Positions 50,875-60,202 of a DNA stretch of 64,000 nt are shown here, one piece after another (position 1 is the stretch's first letter; each line of letters starts with the position of its first letter). Below the pieces are notes generated by a model. The model saw only the letters and a list, made by a program, of their open reading frames with translations, was not told the origin of the DNA and made no database searches. A program made the position numbers and the translations under genes. Source of the DNA: Bacteroidota bacterium (GTDB taxonomy: Bacteria > Bacteroidota > Bacteroidia > Chitinophagales > Saprospiraceae); contig JAHEAQ010000009.1 of the NCBI GenBank assembly GCA_024642705.1, forward strand, positions 35,316-99,315, written 5' to 3'.

Positions 50875-53751
50875 TTATCTTATCAAAAGTGAATCAATAA
50901 GCTTGAATTGTGCCACGCCTAATGCATTGTCTTTTTTGCCATATCGATCTTTCATTTCACTTAATGCTTTTTTGGCAGCTGTGGAATTGATCTCTGCAAC
51001 ACGGCGTATCATAAAAGTTGATAAATTTGGCATTTTTGAATTCTCCACCATTTGCAAGGCACGCTTCGCATCAATCGTTGCAAGAGGTTCAGAGGCATAC
51101 CATAGCATTAAAGGAAGATTATGGTCAGCTGCATCTTCAGAGCGCTGAACAAGGGCTTCCAAAACATCCCATCTTTTTTCTGGTTCTAGCCGTAACATAC
51201 CAGATATTAAATATAGTCTTACCATGGCCGAAGGATCTGTTTTAGCCATAGCTCCAAATTTTTTAAGGGTTTCTTGGCTAACCTTTTTATCTTCCATAAT
51301 TAACTGGACTGCCCAACTTCTAACATACTCATCAGCATTCCCTAACAGGGTTCTTAATTCGCCTTCCGAAAGACCTTGGGTCACATGAAGGGTCCATAGT
51401 GCACGTAGTTTTCGCGTAATATCAGGGTTATTAGTCAATATTTTCTTCAGCGCATCATGGACTTCTGGATTAGGGCCACGTTCTTGTAAAATTGTTCGAG
51501 CTTGCCTAACGTACCATTCGTTCTCATGCAATTGATAATTTACAAGGGCCATATTGGACGCTTTGTTCAAATCCACTTGTAACCATTTATCATCTTTATG
51601 CATGATCTTAAAAATACGTCCCATGGTCTTATCATGTACATCAGGGTTCGGACTATGACATTGATTTTGATCATACCAATCTATAGCGAATACCGAACCG
51701 CTTGGATCATACTTAAAGTTAAGCCACTGCGACCATGTATCATTCATTATCAAGAAATCTTTTCGGTGTGAAGCGATATATCCCGAACCTGAGCGCGTGA
51801 GTTGATCATTGTTCAATCGAGCGCCATTGATATTGTTCATAAAGATCGTATTATGGTACTCCTTTGGCCATTTCGAACCACCCAAATAAATCATAGCACC
51901 AGCATGTGCATGTCCACCTCCTGCTGCCGCAGAGCGAAAGTTACCAGCATGTGGACCTCGGTCACCCAAATAATGAACATGATCACCAATATTCTTAATT
52001 ACATCGTAGGTGTATGGATTAAAATGCTTCCCACCTTGCCGCTCATAACGGGCTCCTTGAATCATATGAAACATGTGTGGAATAACACAAACTGTGATAA
52101 AAGAATGACCATAATCATTGAAATCTAGGCCCCAAGGATTGCTTGTGCCTTCAGAGAAAGTTTCAAACTCATGTCTTGTTGGGTGGTATCGCCATACTGC
52201 TGCGTTCAATTTAGTTCGTTCCTCGTCAGTGGCCCCAGGTTTACCTACATTAGAATGTGTAAATACCCCATGAACGCCGTAGAGCCATCCATCCGGACCC
52301 CATCGGAGATTATTTAGCACTTCGTGAGTGTCCTCCAAGCCCCATCCATCAAGTAAAATTTCTGGAGGACCGGCTGGCTTATCGTTTTCTACATCTAAGG
52401 GAATAAATAGAAGATATGGAGCAGCTCCTACCCAAACGCCTCCCATACCAATTTCAATTCCACTGGCCATATTTAGGCCTTCAATAAAGACCTTTTTCTT
52501 GTCCAATGTTCCATTCCCATCCGTATCTTCAAAAATTAAAATACGGTCCCTACCCTTTCCTTCCTCTGCTGGAACTGGATAGGTATGACCTTCTACAACC
52601 CAAAGCCTTCCTTTAGCATCAAGTGTAAAACTGATGGGACGGACTATATCAGGCTCGGCGGCTGCAAGGATTATCTTAAAATCTTCAGGAAGGGTCATAG
52701 CCAATGCAGCTTCTTTGCCCGATAGCCCTGAATTAAGCACAGGATCTAAGGGTGGCATTACAATAATATCTTCTTGAAACAACTGATTTGGAAAACTAGG
52801 ACGAGTTGGATAAAACAAAAAATCATCAAAATTGATGTGCGCCCATATATCGTCACCTATATAGGAAATAGGTGAAATACCTGTTTCGTTGTCTATGATT
52901 CGGATGTATATTTCCTTTTTCATATAGTCGTTCAAATCAACTACAATGGGTTGCATGGTTGCCCTACCTTGCCCAGTTGAGGTGAAAATTACTTCATCTG
53001 TTTTGGCCAACACGATTTCTACCCTTGTATCTTCTAATGCACCGCCAGAGACCCGAAACGATGCAAAAGGGTATTCGACTTCGAAGTGTACCGAGGTCAA
53101 TGTACCTGTCAGCTTGTAATCAGTTGTTCCACCGCTACTTAGGAAGAAATCGCCATCGAAACCTATCGCTTCTTTTTCTTTATGAACGGGAGAAGGTTGA
53201 CTGAAAACTGGATTTTTAAAAGCGTCACCATTTGCCTTCCAATCACTAAGATTGCCTCTCTCGAAACCAACGTTCAATGGTTTTCCATCTTTCGAAGGCA
53301 CTATGCCGGCTATGATTGGAATGTCAAGTTCGCCTTCTATAATCTTGAACTCTCCTACCATGCCGGCTGCCCTATGCCCAGGCACACTGCAATAGTAGGT
53401 GTCGTCACTTTCGGCCCAAAATGTAATATAAGTACTAGATCCCTCCTCTAACAAGGTTCTACTTTTGATGCCTAGTTTTTCCATGGCGATGTCATGGGTC
53501 ATTGTTTCAATGTTGGTGATCGTAATGCGCACACGTTCACCTTTATTAGCTTGTAAAGTAGGATTCCTCGTTCCGTCTTTCCCAAAAAAGCCAAGCATGC
53601 TGGCCTCGAGCATATACTCACGGTCGATGATTGTGGAATCGCGGGTATCGCTTACATTCGAAAGATCCTTTTTATCCATTCGACACCCTGTGGTTAATGC
53701 GATGGCTGTTATCAAACTAGCTATAGCCGAAAATAAGCGTAAAGAATGCAT
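50875..53751 (-). CDS. Cupredoxin-fused PVC-type membrane-bound dehydrogenase lipoprotein
   Basis: The frame reaches 53787. I prefer the ATG at 53751 (MHSLRLFSA), which gives a lipoprotein leader ending in LTTGC (Cys23). Residues about 45-140 form a plastocyanin-like domain with a complete type 1 copper site: His86, Cys121, His126 and Met131 (the last three in the CSVPGHRAAGM segment). A beta-sandwich domain follows (about 150-330). Then comes a six-bladed propeller of the PVC-type dehydrogenase domain (about 355-720; LWVVEGHTYP, DGNGTLDKKKVF, WGPDGWLYGVHG). The helical HEAT-like tail is about 740-950. The haem-binding CxxCH module usually found at the C-terminus of this class is absent, so the copper domain may be the electron acceptor. 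Confidence 0.82.
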   Translation of the reverse strand: MHSLRLFSAIASLITAIALTTGCRMDKKDLSNVSDTRDSTIIDREYMLEASMLGFFGKDGTRNPTLQANKGERVRITITNIETMTHDIAMEKLGIKSRTLLEEGSSTYITFWAESDDTYYCSVPGHRAAGMVGEFKIIEGELDIPIIAGIVPSKDGKPLNVGFERGNLSDWKANGDAFKNPVFSQPSPVHKEKEAIGFDGDFFLSSGGTTDYKLTGTLTSVHFEVEYPFASFRVSGGALEDTRVEIVLAKTDEVIFTSTGQGRATMQPIVVDLNDYMKKEIYIRIIDNETGISPISYIGDDIWAHINFDDFLFYPTRPSFPNQLFQEDIIVMPPLDPVLNSGLSGKEAALAMTLPEDFKIILAAAEPDIVRPISFTLDAKGRLWVVEGHTYPVPAEEGKGRDRILIFEDTDGNGTLDKKKVFIEGLNMASGIEIGMGGVWVGAAPYLLFIPLDVENDKPAGPPEILLDGWGLEDTHEVLNNLRWGPDGWLYGVHGVFTHSNVGKPGATDEERTKLNAAVWRYHPTRHEFETFSEGTSNPWGLDFNDYGHSFITVCVIPHMFHMIQGARYERQGGKHFNPYTYDVIKNIGDHVHYLGDRGPHAGNFRSAAAGGGHAHAGAMIYLGGSKWPKEYHNTIFMNNINGARLNNDQLTRSGSGYIASHRKDFLIMNDTWSQWLNFKYDPSGSVFAIDWYDQNQCHSPNPDVHDKTMGRIFKIMHKDDKWLQVDLNKASNMALVNYQLHENEWYVRQARTILQERGPNPEVHDALKKILTNNPDITRKLRALWTLHVTQGLSEGELRTLLGNADEYVRSWAVQLIMEDKKVSQETLKKFGAMAKTDPSAMVRLYLISGMLRLEPEKRWDVLEALVQRSEDAADHNLPLMLWYASEPLATIDAKRALQMVENSKMPNLSTFMIRRVAEINSTAAKKALSEMKDRYGKKDNALGVAQFKLIDSLLIR

Positions 53752-54453
53752 AAGGTTCTGATTTTGATATTTGCGAGTCTGACTCAATTCAATTTATTAT
53801 TTAAATTCTTCAAGTTGTATATTTATAAAGGAAATTTCTAAAGTCTTTTTATAATTGATCCAAATCAACATTCCCCTCTTTTTAGAATACCGTTATTTGC
53901 CTCACTTTTGATTGTGGGTCGCCACCTTCCAAAACAAATCCATTTTCTGCAATTCTACATCCAGTACCTTTACCTTAATCTTATTTGTTCTTCCATTGAA
54001 GTACAAAAATGAATTCTATCCAACTCAAGTCATTTTCGTGTGACCCAAGTTACTCATTCCTTTAGAACTAGGCAACTTGTCTAGCACAACTGCCAAAATA
54101 AATTTAGAAAATCAAATTTCCATTAAACCCGCATTATGAAGGATAAATTCTTTTATTTAGCTTGAATTAGTGCTAAAAGGTAAGAAACTTATTACTTGTC
54201 GATTCCACTTTGCTACCCATCAAATACTTGTATATAAGCTTCTATTAGCGATTACCCCAGTATTTTAATTGTGTGAAAAACCGATATTTCATTTCCAGAG
54301 TGCTTAAAACTCATTATCTTATTCCAGATCTATAATGTGTTGCATCTGGACTATTGTGATTATTAGAATTTTGCATTGCACCTAGGAAAAAAAAAGCATT
54401 TAAATAATTTGGCTGAAGGTCACAACAGAGTTAAAGAAAAAAAATAAGGGATT
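53752..54453. other. About 700-bp gap without a gene
   Basis: I found no ORF with coding character and no repeat shared with neighbouring gaps. The first part must contain the promoter of the cupredoxin-dehydrogenase gene. Confidence 0.5.
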
Positions 54454-55284
54454 TTAATTATTTTTATCCTCAGTTCTTTTTGTACTTGCGTTATTTTTTT
54501 TTTGATATTTATGAATTTCAATTAATAAGTCTTCTGCAAGTTTAATTGCTTCTGACGCATTGTTTGACCGAAATCTTGCTGGCCCTATCATCTCATAGAT
54601 TCTTATTCGAATTGGTTCATTATTTCTAACCAAGTCGTAAGGATTATCATTGTTATATAATTCCATAGTCAATACGCCATATTCATCTCGCAAAAAATGC
54701 CTCCATGAAACACTTAAATCTTTGTTCCAATCGTCTATTAAAAAGTGTCTATTCACAAAACTGTAATAGCTATTAATTGATGCCTTAAGCGAGTTATTTT
54801 TCAGCGCTGAAAATAATCCTGTACTCTTCAACTCGTCTAAAACATTCTTATTGATAACAACCTCATCATGTATGCCAGAATATATCATTGTTAGTTTGGC
54901 AAAGTCTACATTTACAGTATCGGGATAAGGCCCATTCCAATACCTATTATTTTCAAGTTTAGAAATTTGTCTTATAGGTGAATAAGAATGTTTTGTGGCT
55001 AGTGTAGTTTGATACAATCGTGTTAATGAATTAGACCGGAATTCGTGAAGATTTGCAGTTGTGTTAAGATATTCCTTGTCTTCTTCAATGGACTTTGCCA
55101 AGTTGTCTAAAAGGATATGGATTTGTGTATTAGATTTTCTTTCTTCATTCCAGTTGTTTATTTGAAGTGCAATTAAAATCCCAATAACCACAAGTAAAAT
55201 TTCGCCAATAGCATATATCAGGTATCTTTTTAGATTCCCTTTAACTATTAACTGCTGCCTTATTCTTCGAAAGAATTTTAACAT
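54454..55284 (-). CDS. DUF6090 family membrane-anchored protein (copy 2)
   Basis: A 276-residue DUF6090 protein with basic N-terminus MLKFFRRIRQQLIVKGNL, the signature KRYLIYAIGEILLVVIGI, a membrane helix, and QINNWNE. A long helical periplasmic part ends in NASTKRTEDKNN. Its N-terminal form and the bases before the ATG match copy 1 at 13558. Its last 30 bp (RTEDKN codons) match, in a different frame, the DNA just downstream of copy 4 at 60203, suggesting a shared boundary sequence. The function is unknown. It lies between the sulfatase and the cupredoxin-dehydrogenase genes, all on the minus strand. Confidence 0.78.
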   Translation of the reverse strand: MLKFFRRIRQQLIVKGNLKRYLIYAIGEILLVVIGILIALQINNWNEERKSNTQIHILLDNLAKSIEEDKEYLNTTANLHEFRSNSLTRLYQTTLATKHSYSPIRQISKLENNRYWNGPYPDTVNVDFAKLTMIYSGIHDEVVINKNVLDELKSTGLFSALKNNSLKASINSYYSFVNRHFLIDDWNKDLSVSWRHFLRDEYGVLTMELYNNDNPYDLVRNNEPIRIRIYEMIGPARFRSNNASEAIKLAEDLLIEIHKYQKKNNASTKRTEDKNN

Positions 55285-55422
55285 AATTTTTCATTTTATT
55301 TCTCTAATGACCACCTACGTTTAAATAATAGGTCGTTTTAATGCAGTTTATTTTGTATTGCCAATGTTTCTGTTGTAATCTTAGTTTAAGATTCTTATAT
55401 TAACTTCTATGATAATGTAATA

Positions 55423-56814
55423 TTATTTCCTGTCACCAATTTTCTCCATCCAATTAGTCAAGGCATTTTGAAGTTCGCTAAGGGCAATCTTTGTGCCGGA
55501 ATCCTGACTTTCAATCAGATTATTCAATTCCCAAGGATCCGACTGTTCGTTAAAAAAATATTCCTCACCAATATCCGATAATACATATTTCCAGTTATGT
55601 GCTCTGGCCATTCTGTGGCCATCGCCAGGTTTTCCGTCTACACCAGTACATTCACTAAAAACTATTTCTCGAAAAGGTGCCTGAGGGTTTTCAAGGAGTG
55701 GGACAAGTGAGATGCCCATAAGTTGCTCTGGCAGTTCTATGCCAGCCAATTGTAAAATGGTTGGATAAACATCTAAGCTGGATACCAGTGCATTGGATTT
55801 AGTTCCTTTGGTGCCAAGTCCCGTCCAATTGATAAACATGGGTACCCTAACAGATTCTTCGTGCATTGTAATTTTATTTCCGAGCCCATGGTTTCCCAAA
55901 TGATATCCATTATCAGATAGAAAAATAATTACCGTATTAGATTCGAGTCCAATTGCTTTAAGATGCGTCAACAGTTGGCCCACCTGATTATCTAAATGAC
56001 TGATAGTCGCGTAATATGCTTTCATAAATAATTGAATGGTACTTTCATCGCGAGGTGGACCAGAAGGAAGTTCCTGCCAATTATCTTTATAGTCTGAATC
56101 TCTATAATAGAACTCTCCAGGCAATCCTTGATTATTAATGCTTTCTTGTAAAGGATATTCACGGAAGTTAGAATCAAGCATCAGGTTTTTCTCTTCATAT
56201 AGGTCTAGCCATTCTTGAGTTGGATGCAGGGGAACGTGAGGTTGGCGGGGGGCAAGCCAAAGAAAAAATGGAATTTTATCAGCAGCAGCTTCAATTAAGA
56301 AGGTATTTGCTTTGGCAAATGTTTCTGTATCGGTGTTATCACTCAATTCAGCGCCCTCACTGAACCCATATGTTTTTGGATCTCCTATGTGAGACTTTCC
56401 CAAAAAACCACATCGATATCCAGCATCACGTAACTGGTTTCCTAAAGTTTGTTCGGCTCTGATACCACCAATTTTATATGGGTTAAACTTTTCTGAATCA
56501 AGAGCAATTACTCCATGCTGCTGCGGATATACACCAGTCATTATGCTGGCTCGGCTGGCTGCACAAATAGGGGATGCCACATAAGCTTTGTTAAAAATGA
56601 GCCCTTCAGCAGCAAGCTTATCAAGGTGGGGAGTCTTTATTTGAGGGTTGTTGTATCCAATAGCCCGGTAAGTCTGGTCATCAGTGAATATAACGATGAA
56701 ATTAGGAGCAGATTTGCTTGCCATATTTGCAGTAGCTTTGGAGTCACTGTTTAGAAAAGACATCAAGTTTGACATCAAAAAAATAAACAATAATATTCGA
56801 ATTTGCTGTCTCAT
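55423..56814 (-). CDS. Sulfatase (formylglycine-dependent, exported)
   Basis: The longest frame reaches 56919, but the ATG at 56814 (MRQQIRILLFIFLMSN) begins a signal peptide, so I chose it. The 463 residues belong to the type I sulfatase family. The metal pair Asp45-Asp46 lies in VIFTDDQTYRAIG. The formylglycine site is Cys84 in CAASRASIMTG, which fits C-x-(P/A)-S-R and needs maturation by an anaerobic or FGE-type enzyme not present here. The second metal block is FLSDNGYHLGNHG. Such enzymes desulfate polysaccharides such as carrageenan, fucoidan or glycosaminoglycans. Specificity is not readable. The -PQQHGV- and HEESVRVPMFINW stretches are typical of this clade. Confidence 0.9.
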   Translation of the reverse strand: MRQQIRILLFIFLMSNLMSFLNSDSKATANMASKSAPNFIVIFTDDQTYRAIGYNNPQIKTPHLDKLAAEGLIFNKAYVASPICAASRASIMTGVYPQQHGVIALDSEKFNPYKIGGIRAEQTLGNQLRDAGYRCGFLGKSHIGDPKTYGFSEGAELSDNTDTETFAKANTFLIEAAADKIPFFLWLAPRQPHVPLHPTQEWLDLYEEKNLMLDSNFREYPLQESINNQGLPGEFYYRDSDYKDNWQELPSGPPRDESTIQLFMKAYYATISHLDNQVGQLLTHLKAIGLESNTVIIFLSDNGYHLGNHGLGNKITMHEESVRVPMFINWTGLGTKGTKSNALVSSLDVYPTILQLAGIELPEQLMGISLVPLLENPQAPFREIVFSECTGVDGKPGDGHRMARAHNWKYVLSDIGEEYFFNEQSDPWELNNLIESQDSGTKIALSELQNALTNWMEKIGDRK

Positions 56815-56998
56815 TAAAATAGTTGCCAAACAATCGACTATGCGCATTGTGCATAGTCCCGTTATAATATTATACCAAAAAGATCTAATTATAAATTTTC
56901 TACGTTTTGATTTTGTCATATCATTATTTTTTGATTGCTGCTAATGTCTCTCAGCTATACTTAGGTAGAAACTTTAACTACTGAAATTCTAAATAAGA

Positions 56999-57105
56999 AC
57001 TGAACTTTAAAACTTTCACGGTCCTGTCCTACGAAGGACGAAACCCCTGCTTGATTTTAGATGATGTTAAACGGTCAGCTTTCTGTCACCGTAATATTAT
57101 AAGTT
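56999..57105. repeat. Hairpin-rich boundary sequence after the first beta-lactamase-fold gene
   Basis: On the minus strand this stretch carries ACGGTGACAG near the gene end, GACCGTTTAAC, a compact hairpin GTCCT-TCGT-AGGAC, and GGACCGTG. The ACGGT and ACCGT pairs can fold with each other. The stretch is GC-richer than its surroundings. It may be a terminator or one of the cassette boundaries discussed in the findings. Confidence 0.4.
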
Positions 57106-58605
57106 TTATTGTCGAACAAACTGGATAGGATTTAATTCGCTTTCAAATTTCACAAACAGCGATTTGTTTAATCCATTCTCAGCAACTTTAAAATGTAATG
57201 CAGGCATACCCATCCGTTCGGCAGAATCAATCCTGACGGCATGAAAAATATCATTTTCTTTATGAATTATTCTAAGTTTTCGGTTTCTAAATATTGTGTA
57301 GTATATATTGTTTTCCATAAAAATCTCCATTTCACCGTATCCGCCATTTAGGTATTTTCCTGAAATATCATAAGGAAAACTATTTAAAGTAATTTCAGGC
57401 TTAGAGGAATTATTAGAATTTATACCGATATTTTTCACTGGCTCTAAATTCTGTTGATATTCTTTAAGCCATTTTCTTTCTTCTAATCCCAATAATCTAT
57501 CTGCAAGAATATTTCGGATAATCAAAGCCGCTTCATAATTAGTTTGGTTAGTCAAAACTACAAGCCCTATTTTTTCATTTGGAAAAAATGCAACTGTAGA
57601 ACGAAAACCATCTATACCTCCACCATGTTCAACCCGATAATGTCCTTGATAATTTGTGATTATCCATCCGTAGCCGTAATTAGCAGCAAAAATCCCCTTA
57701 AACTCTTCTTCAGGCAAATACCACATAGGCATCACCGTTTGTGGATATTTTGCTTCACTTACATATTTCTCAGGTAAAATATCCTGACCTTTAAATTTCC
57801 CGTTGTTAACCCATGTCAATATCCAATTGGCCATATCTCTTGCGTTGCTATTGATGCCTCCGGCTGGTCTCATAGCCCTCAATTCATAATAGTCAATTTT
57901 AATAGGTACATTGTCAATGACTTGGTAACCAAATGAAGCATTTTGTTCGTTTAGTAGATCTTTTACACCAAAATTAGAGGCATGCATTTGTAAGGGTTTA
58001 AATAAATACTCTTTTACATTCATTTCCCAAGAATTTTTAGTAATATTTTCTCCTATCACTCCCGCAATAAAATATGACCAGTTACTGTAATTCCACTTTT
58101 CTCGCAGCTTACTGGTAGGTTCAAGAAATTCTATTCTTTTGATTAACTGATTTCTATCGTCCAATGGCAAACCTGCCCATGCCCAATCATGCAAAGCCAG
58201 ACCTGTTCGCATACTCAATAAGTCTTGTATAGTAATATTCGAATTTAAATCGTCATTAAAAAATTTTAAGACGGATATATATTTTAACGGACTATCATCA
58301 AATGATAACAAATTCTTATCTTGATAAATCCCTAATAAAGCAGCTGTGAATGCTTTAGTAGTTGAACCGATAGGAAATAACGTTTCAGAATTTACCTTAA
58401 GTTTTTTTTCAACATCCCTAAATCCAATACCATTTGTGTATAGAATTTGGTCACCTTCAACAATAGCAATTGCACATCCAGGGGTGCTAGTAGATTCCAA
58501 AACTTCTTCTATTAAAGTTTCTATTCCTTTCAAACGATCATCAGTCTGGGCTTGTGAGTAGTTAATAGTGACAAAAAAAAGCAATATTGATAGTAACTGT
58601 TTCAT
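57106..58605 (-). CDS. Exported serine hydrolase of the beta-lactamase/class C fold (copy 1)
   Basis: A 499-residue exported protein with a signal peptide (1-20, SQAQ). The beta-lactamase/DD-peptidase domain (about 25-380) has the SxxK motif STTK at 81-84 (PIGSTTKAFTAALLG) and the Y-x-N motif YSN in WNYSNWSYFIAG. A KTG-like triad of HGG type is in RVEHGGGIDGF. The C-terminal extra domain (about 400-499) is DUF3471-like (GKYLNGGYGEMEIF). This class includes esterases, D-aminopeptidases and penicillin-binding-like proteins; few are true beta-lactamases. It sits between a DUF6090 gene and the sulfatase gene. Confidence 0.86.
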   Translation of the reverse strand: MKQLLSILLFFVTINYSQAQTDDRLKGIETLIEEVLESTSTPGCAIAIVEGDQILYTNGIGFRDVEKKLKVNSETLFPIGSTTKAFTAALLGIYQDKNLLSFDDSPLKYISVLKFFNDDLNSNITIQDLLSMRTGLALHDWAWAGLPLDDRNQLIKRIEFLEPTSKLREKWNYSNWSYFIAGVIGENITKNSWEMNVKEYLFKPLQMHASNFGVKDLLNEQNASFGYQVIDNVPIKIDYYELRAMRPAGGINSNARDMANWILTWVNNGKFKGQDILPEKYVSEAKYPQTVMPMWYLPEEEFKGIFAANYGYGWIITNYQGHYRVEHGGGIDGFRSTVAFFPNEKIGLVVLTNQTNYEAALIIRNILADRLLGLEERKWLKEYQQNLEPVKNIGINSNNSSKPEITLNSFPYDISGKYLNGGYGEMEIFMENNIYYTIFRNRKLRIIHKENDIFHAVRIDSAERMGMPALHFKVAENGLNKSLFVKFESELNPIQFVRQ

Positions 58606-58696
58606 GCTTTATTTATAGGCCTTTACAATATGAATCCATTCCTTTTATAAGTTAGAAAGTCTTTCTTTAATCTGCCGTCTGACGGTTTTGTGTACG

Positions 58697-58790
58697 GCTC
58701 ATTGCAGAAAATGTCAACTGGACTTTTTTCCTTTATCCGAAAGATAGCAAATGACAATGAATTCCAATTAGGAATTTATTTGCAATGAGC
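58697..58790. repeat. Long-spaced inverted repeat between DUF6090 copy 3 and a beta-lactamase-fold gene
   Basis: GCTCATTGCA (58697-58706) is complementary to TGCAATGAGC (58781-58790), perfect over 10 bp with about 75 bp between. Inside lies a second hairpin, AATTCC-aatta-GGAATT (58760-58776). The overall shape, long-spaced arms around a smaller stem, recalls folded attC-type sites but could be a terminator region. Confidence 0.5.
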
Positions 58791-58888
58791 TATAAAAGTT
58801 ATTGCGCTTTCGTTATTTTTTTAATTTCTATTGAATAATAGGCTTTCTAGCAGCATTAAAAATAGAATGTTACTAAAGGCCCTAATCA

Positions 58889-59683
58889 TTAATTGTAGTC
58901 ATCAAGTGCAGTTTGCACAAGTTCCTTCAATTCTTTTGTTTCATTTTGTAATGTGGAAGCCATGCTTATCACGCCTGTTTTTCCGGCAATTCTAAAGGTG
59001 ATTAAATTATAGATTTCCTTATTATTTATTAATTCTTCGTAATCATTTGCTATTAATTTACCGTTAGATTCATCACTTAAGAAGCTTAAATGTTTAACAA
59101 ATATTTCATGTGTTGATTGATATTGAATTGAACTTATTGAATGAATTGTTTTAAAATTTTGATCATAAGTATAATTGAATAATTCTATTATTTTCATTCT
59201 TAGATCTTTGTCATGAATAACATTGAAACCAACAGATTTTAGAGACTCAAATGCAGACGTCGTTAAAGATAAATATTCTCCAATTCGGGCATTGCGTAAA
59301 TACCTCCCAATAGTATCTGTATACGGTTTCTTTTGATCGAAGTGATTTATTACCAAGCTAAGTTCATATTGCCTTTCTTTATGCAGAGTTATATAGACGT
59401 CCAGGATTTCAAGATTAGATTGAAGATTCTTCTGCAATTCTTCTAATAGAGCTTTTTCTTGAAGATTTAATTTTCGTTGCTCATTCCAATTATTTATTTG
59501 CAATGCAATTAAAATACCAATAACCACAAGTATAATTTCGCCAATAGCATACTTAAAATACTTCCCAGCTTTTGCTGAAGTTTGTGCCTCCGCTAAAGCT
59601 TCATGCGATACGCGGTCAGCAGAAGAGCCAGTTTTGTTCTGTTCCATTAGGTCTTTTCTAATACTCCTAAAAAACTTTATCAT
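58889..59683 (-). CDS. DUF6090 family membrane-anchored protein (copy 3, inserted N-terminal segment)
   Basis: A 264-residue protein with the DUF6090 signature KYFKYAIGEIILVVIGI, a membrane helix, and QINNWNEQRK. Compared with copies 1 and 2 it has about 28 extra residues between the basic start (MIKFFRSIRKDLMEQ) and the signature, including SADRVSHEALAEAQTSAKAG. The insert, the first helix and the upstream leader are shared with copy 4 at 60203 as a 330-bp repeat. The C-terminal helical part differs between the two, so only the front has been duplicated or homogenised. The function is unknown. Confidence 0.78.
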   Translation of the reverse strand: MIKFFRSIRKDLMEQNKTGSSADRVSHEALAEAQTSAKAGKYFKYAIGEIILVVIGILIALQINNWNEQRKLNLQEKALLEELQKNLQSNLEILDVYITLHKERQYELSLVINHFDQKKPYTDTIGRYLRNARIGEYLSLTTSAFESLKSVGFNVIHDKDLRMKIIELFNYTYDQNFKTIHSISSIQYQSTHEIFVKHLSFLSDESNGKLIANDYEELINNKEIYNLITFRIAGKTGVISMASTLQNETKELKELVQTALDDYN

Positions 59684-59816
59684 GTTATCAAATATTTATA
59701 GACCATCCCATCCGCCTTGTTGATTTACTCTCTTGAAGGTCTCCGTCCGTCGCCAAAGGCTCTAGCCAGCGGTGACCAAACCTTCACCCATCGAGATCGT
59801 TCACTCAACAAAAGAT
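59481..59816. repeat. 330-bp direct repeat, copy A (leader plus N-terminus of DUF6090 copy 3)
   Basis: This copy matches 60837-61172 with an offset of about 1356 bp. The similarity runs from about 110 bp upstream of the ATG, through the N-terminal segment and the membrane helix, and then fades. The upstream part folds on the minus strand: GAAGGT(T/C)T pairs with AGACCTTC around GGCTAGAGCC. Confidence 0.85.
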
Positions 59817-60202
59817 TTTTAACATTTATTCTTCAAATATTTTTTCAATTACCACCAACGGGAGTTTTCACACGAATCCATTTTATTCTAAAAGTAGCTA
59901 ATATTTCTTTTATAACTTCCTTCTGTACTACTCAAATAATTTGTTATTACATTTTATATTTTATTTTCTAATATTATGTTTGCAATTGTGATAATGTTTG
60001 TCAAATAATTTTCAATAGAATTGTAGCACAAGGAAAAAGTAAAAAACTAGCAATCATTGCTGCTTGAAATAAGTTATTAAAACAAGCCTTTTCAATAGTT
60101 AAAAATCAATTGCCTTATGATGCAAACCATAGAAGTTTATTCGCAATATATTTAGTTGGTTTTATTTGTTTTTATCCTCAGTTCTTTGTTGTGCGTTCGT
60201 TA
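59684..60202. other. 519-bp gap with leader repeat and IS110 remnant
   Basis: The gap holds the DUF6090 leader repeat (to 59816), an AT-rich middle, an IS110-type transposase fragment (60014-60145) and a short boundary sequence near 60165-60200 that is also present at the end of the copy 2 gene. No intact gene. Confidence 0.6.
60014..60145 (+). pseudogene. IS110-family transposase C-terminal remnant
   Basis: The plus-strand frame reads NRIVAQGKSKKLAIIAA, then a TGA, then NKLLKQAFSIVKNQLPYDA and NHRSLFA. This matches the conserved C-terminal end of IS110-family transposases: the K-x-KKLA-x-IA block, the KLLKQAF-x-I-x-K helix and the PYD motif. The single internal stop and the missing upstream part show it is dead. 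It marks a past insertion between the two similar DUF6090 genes. Confidence 0.65.
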
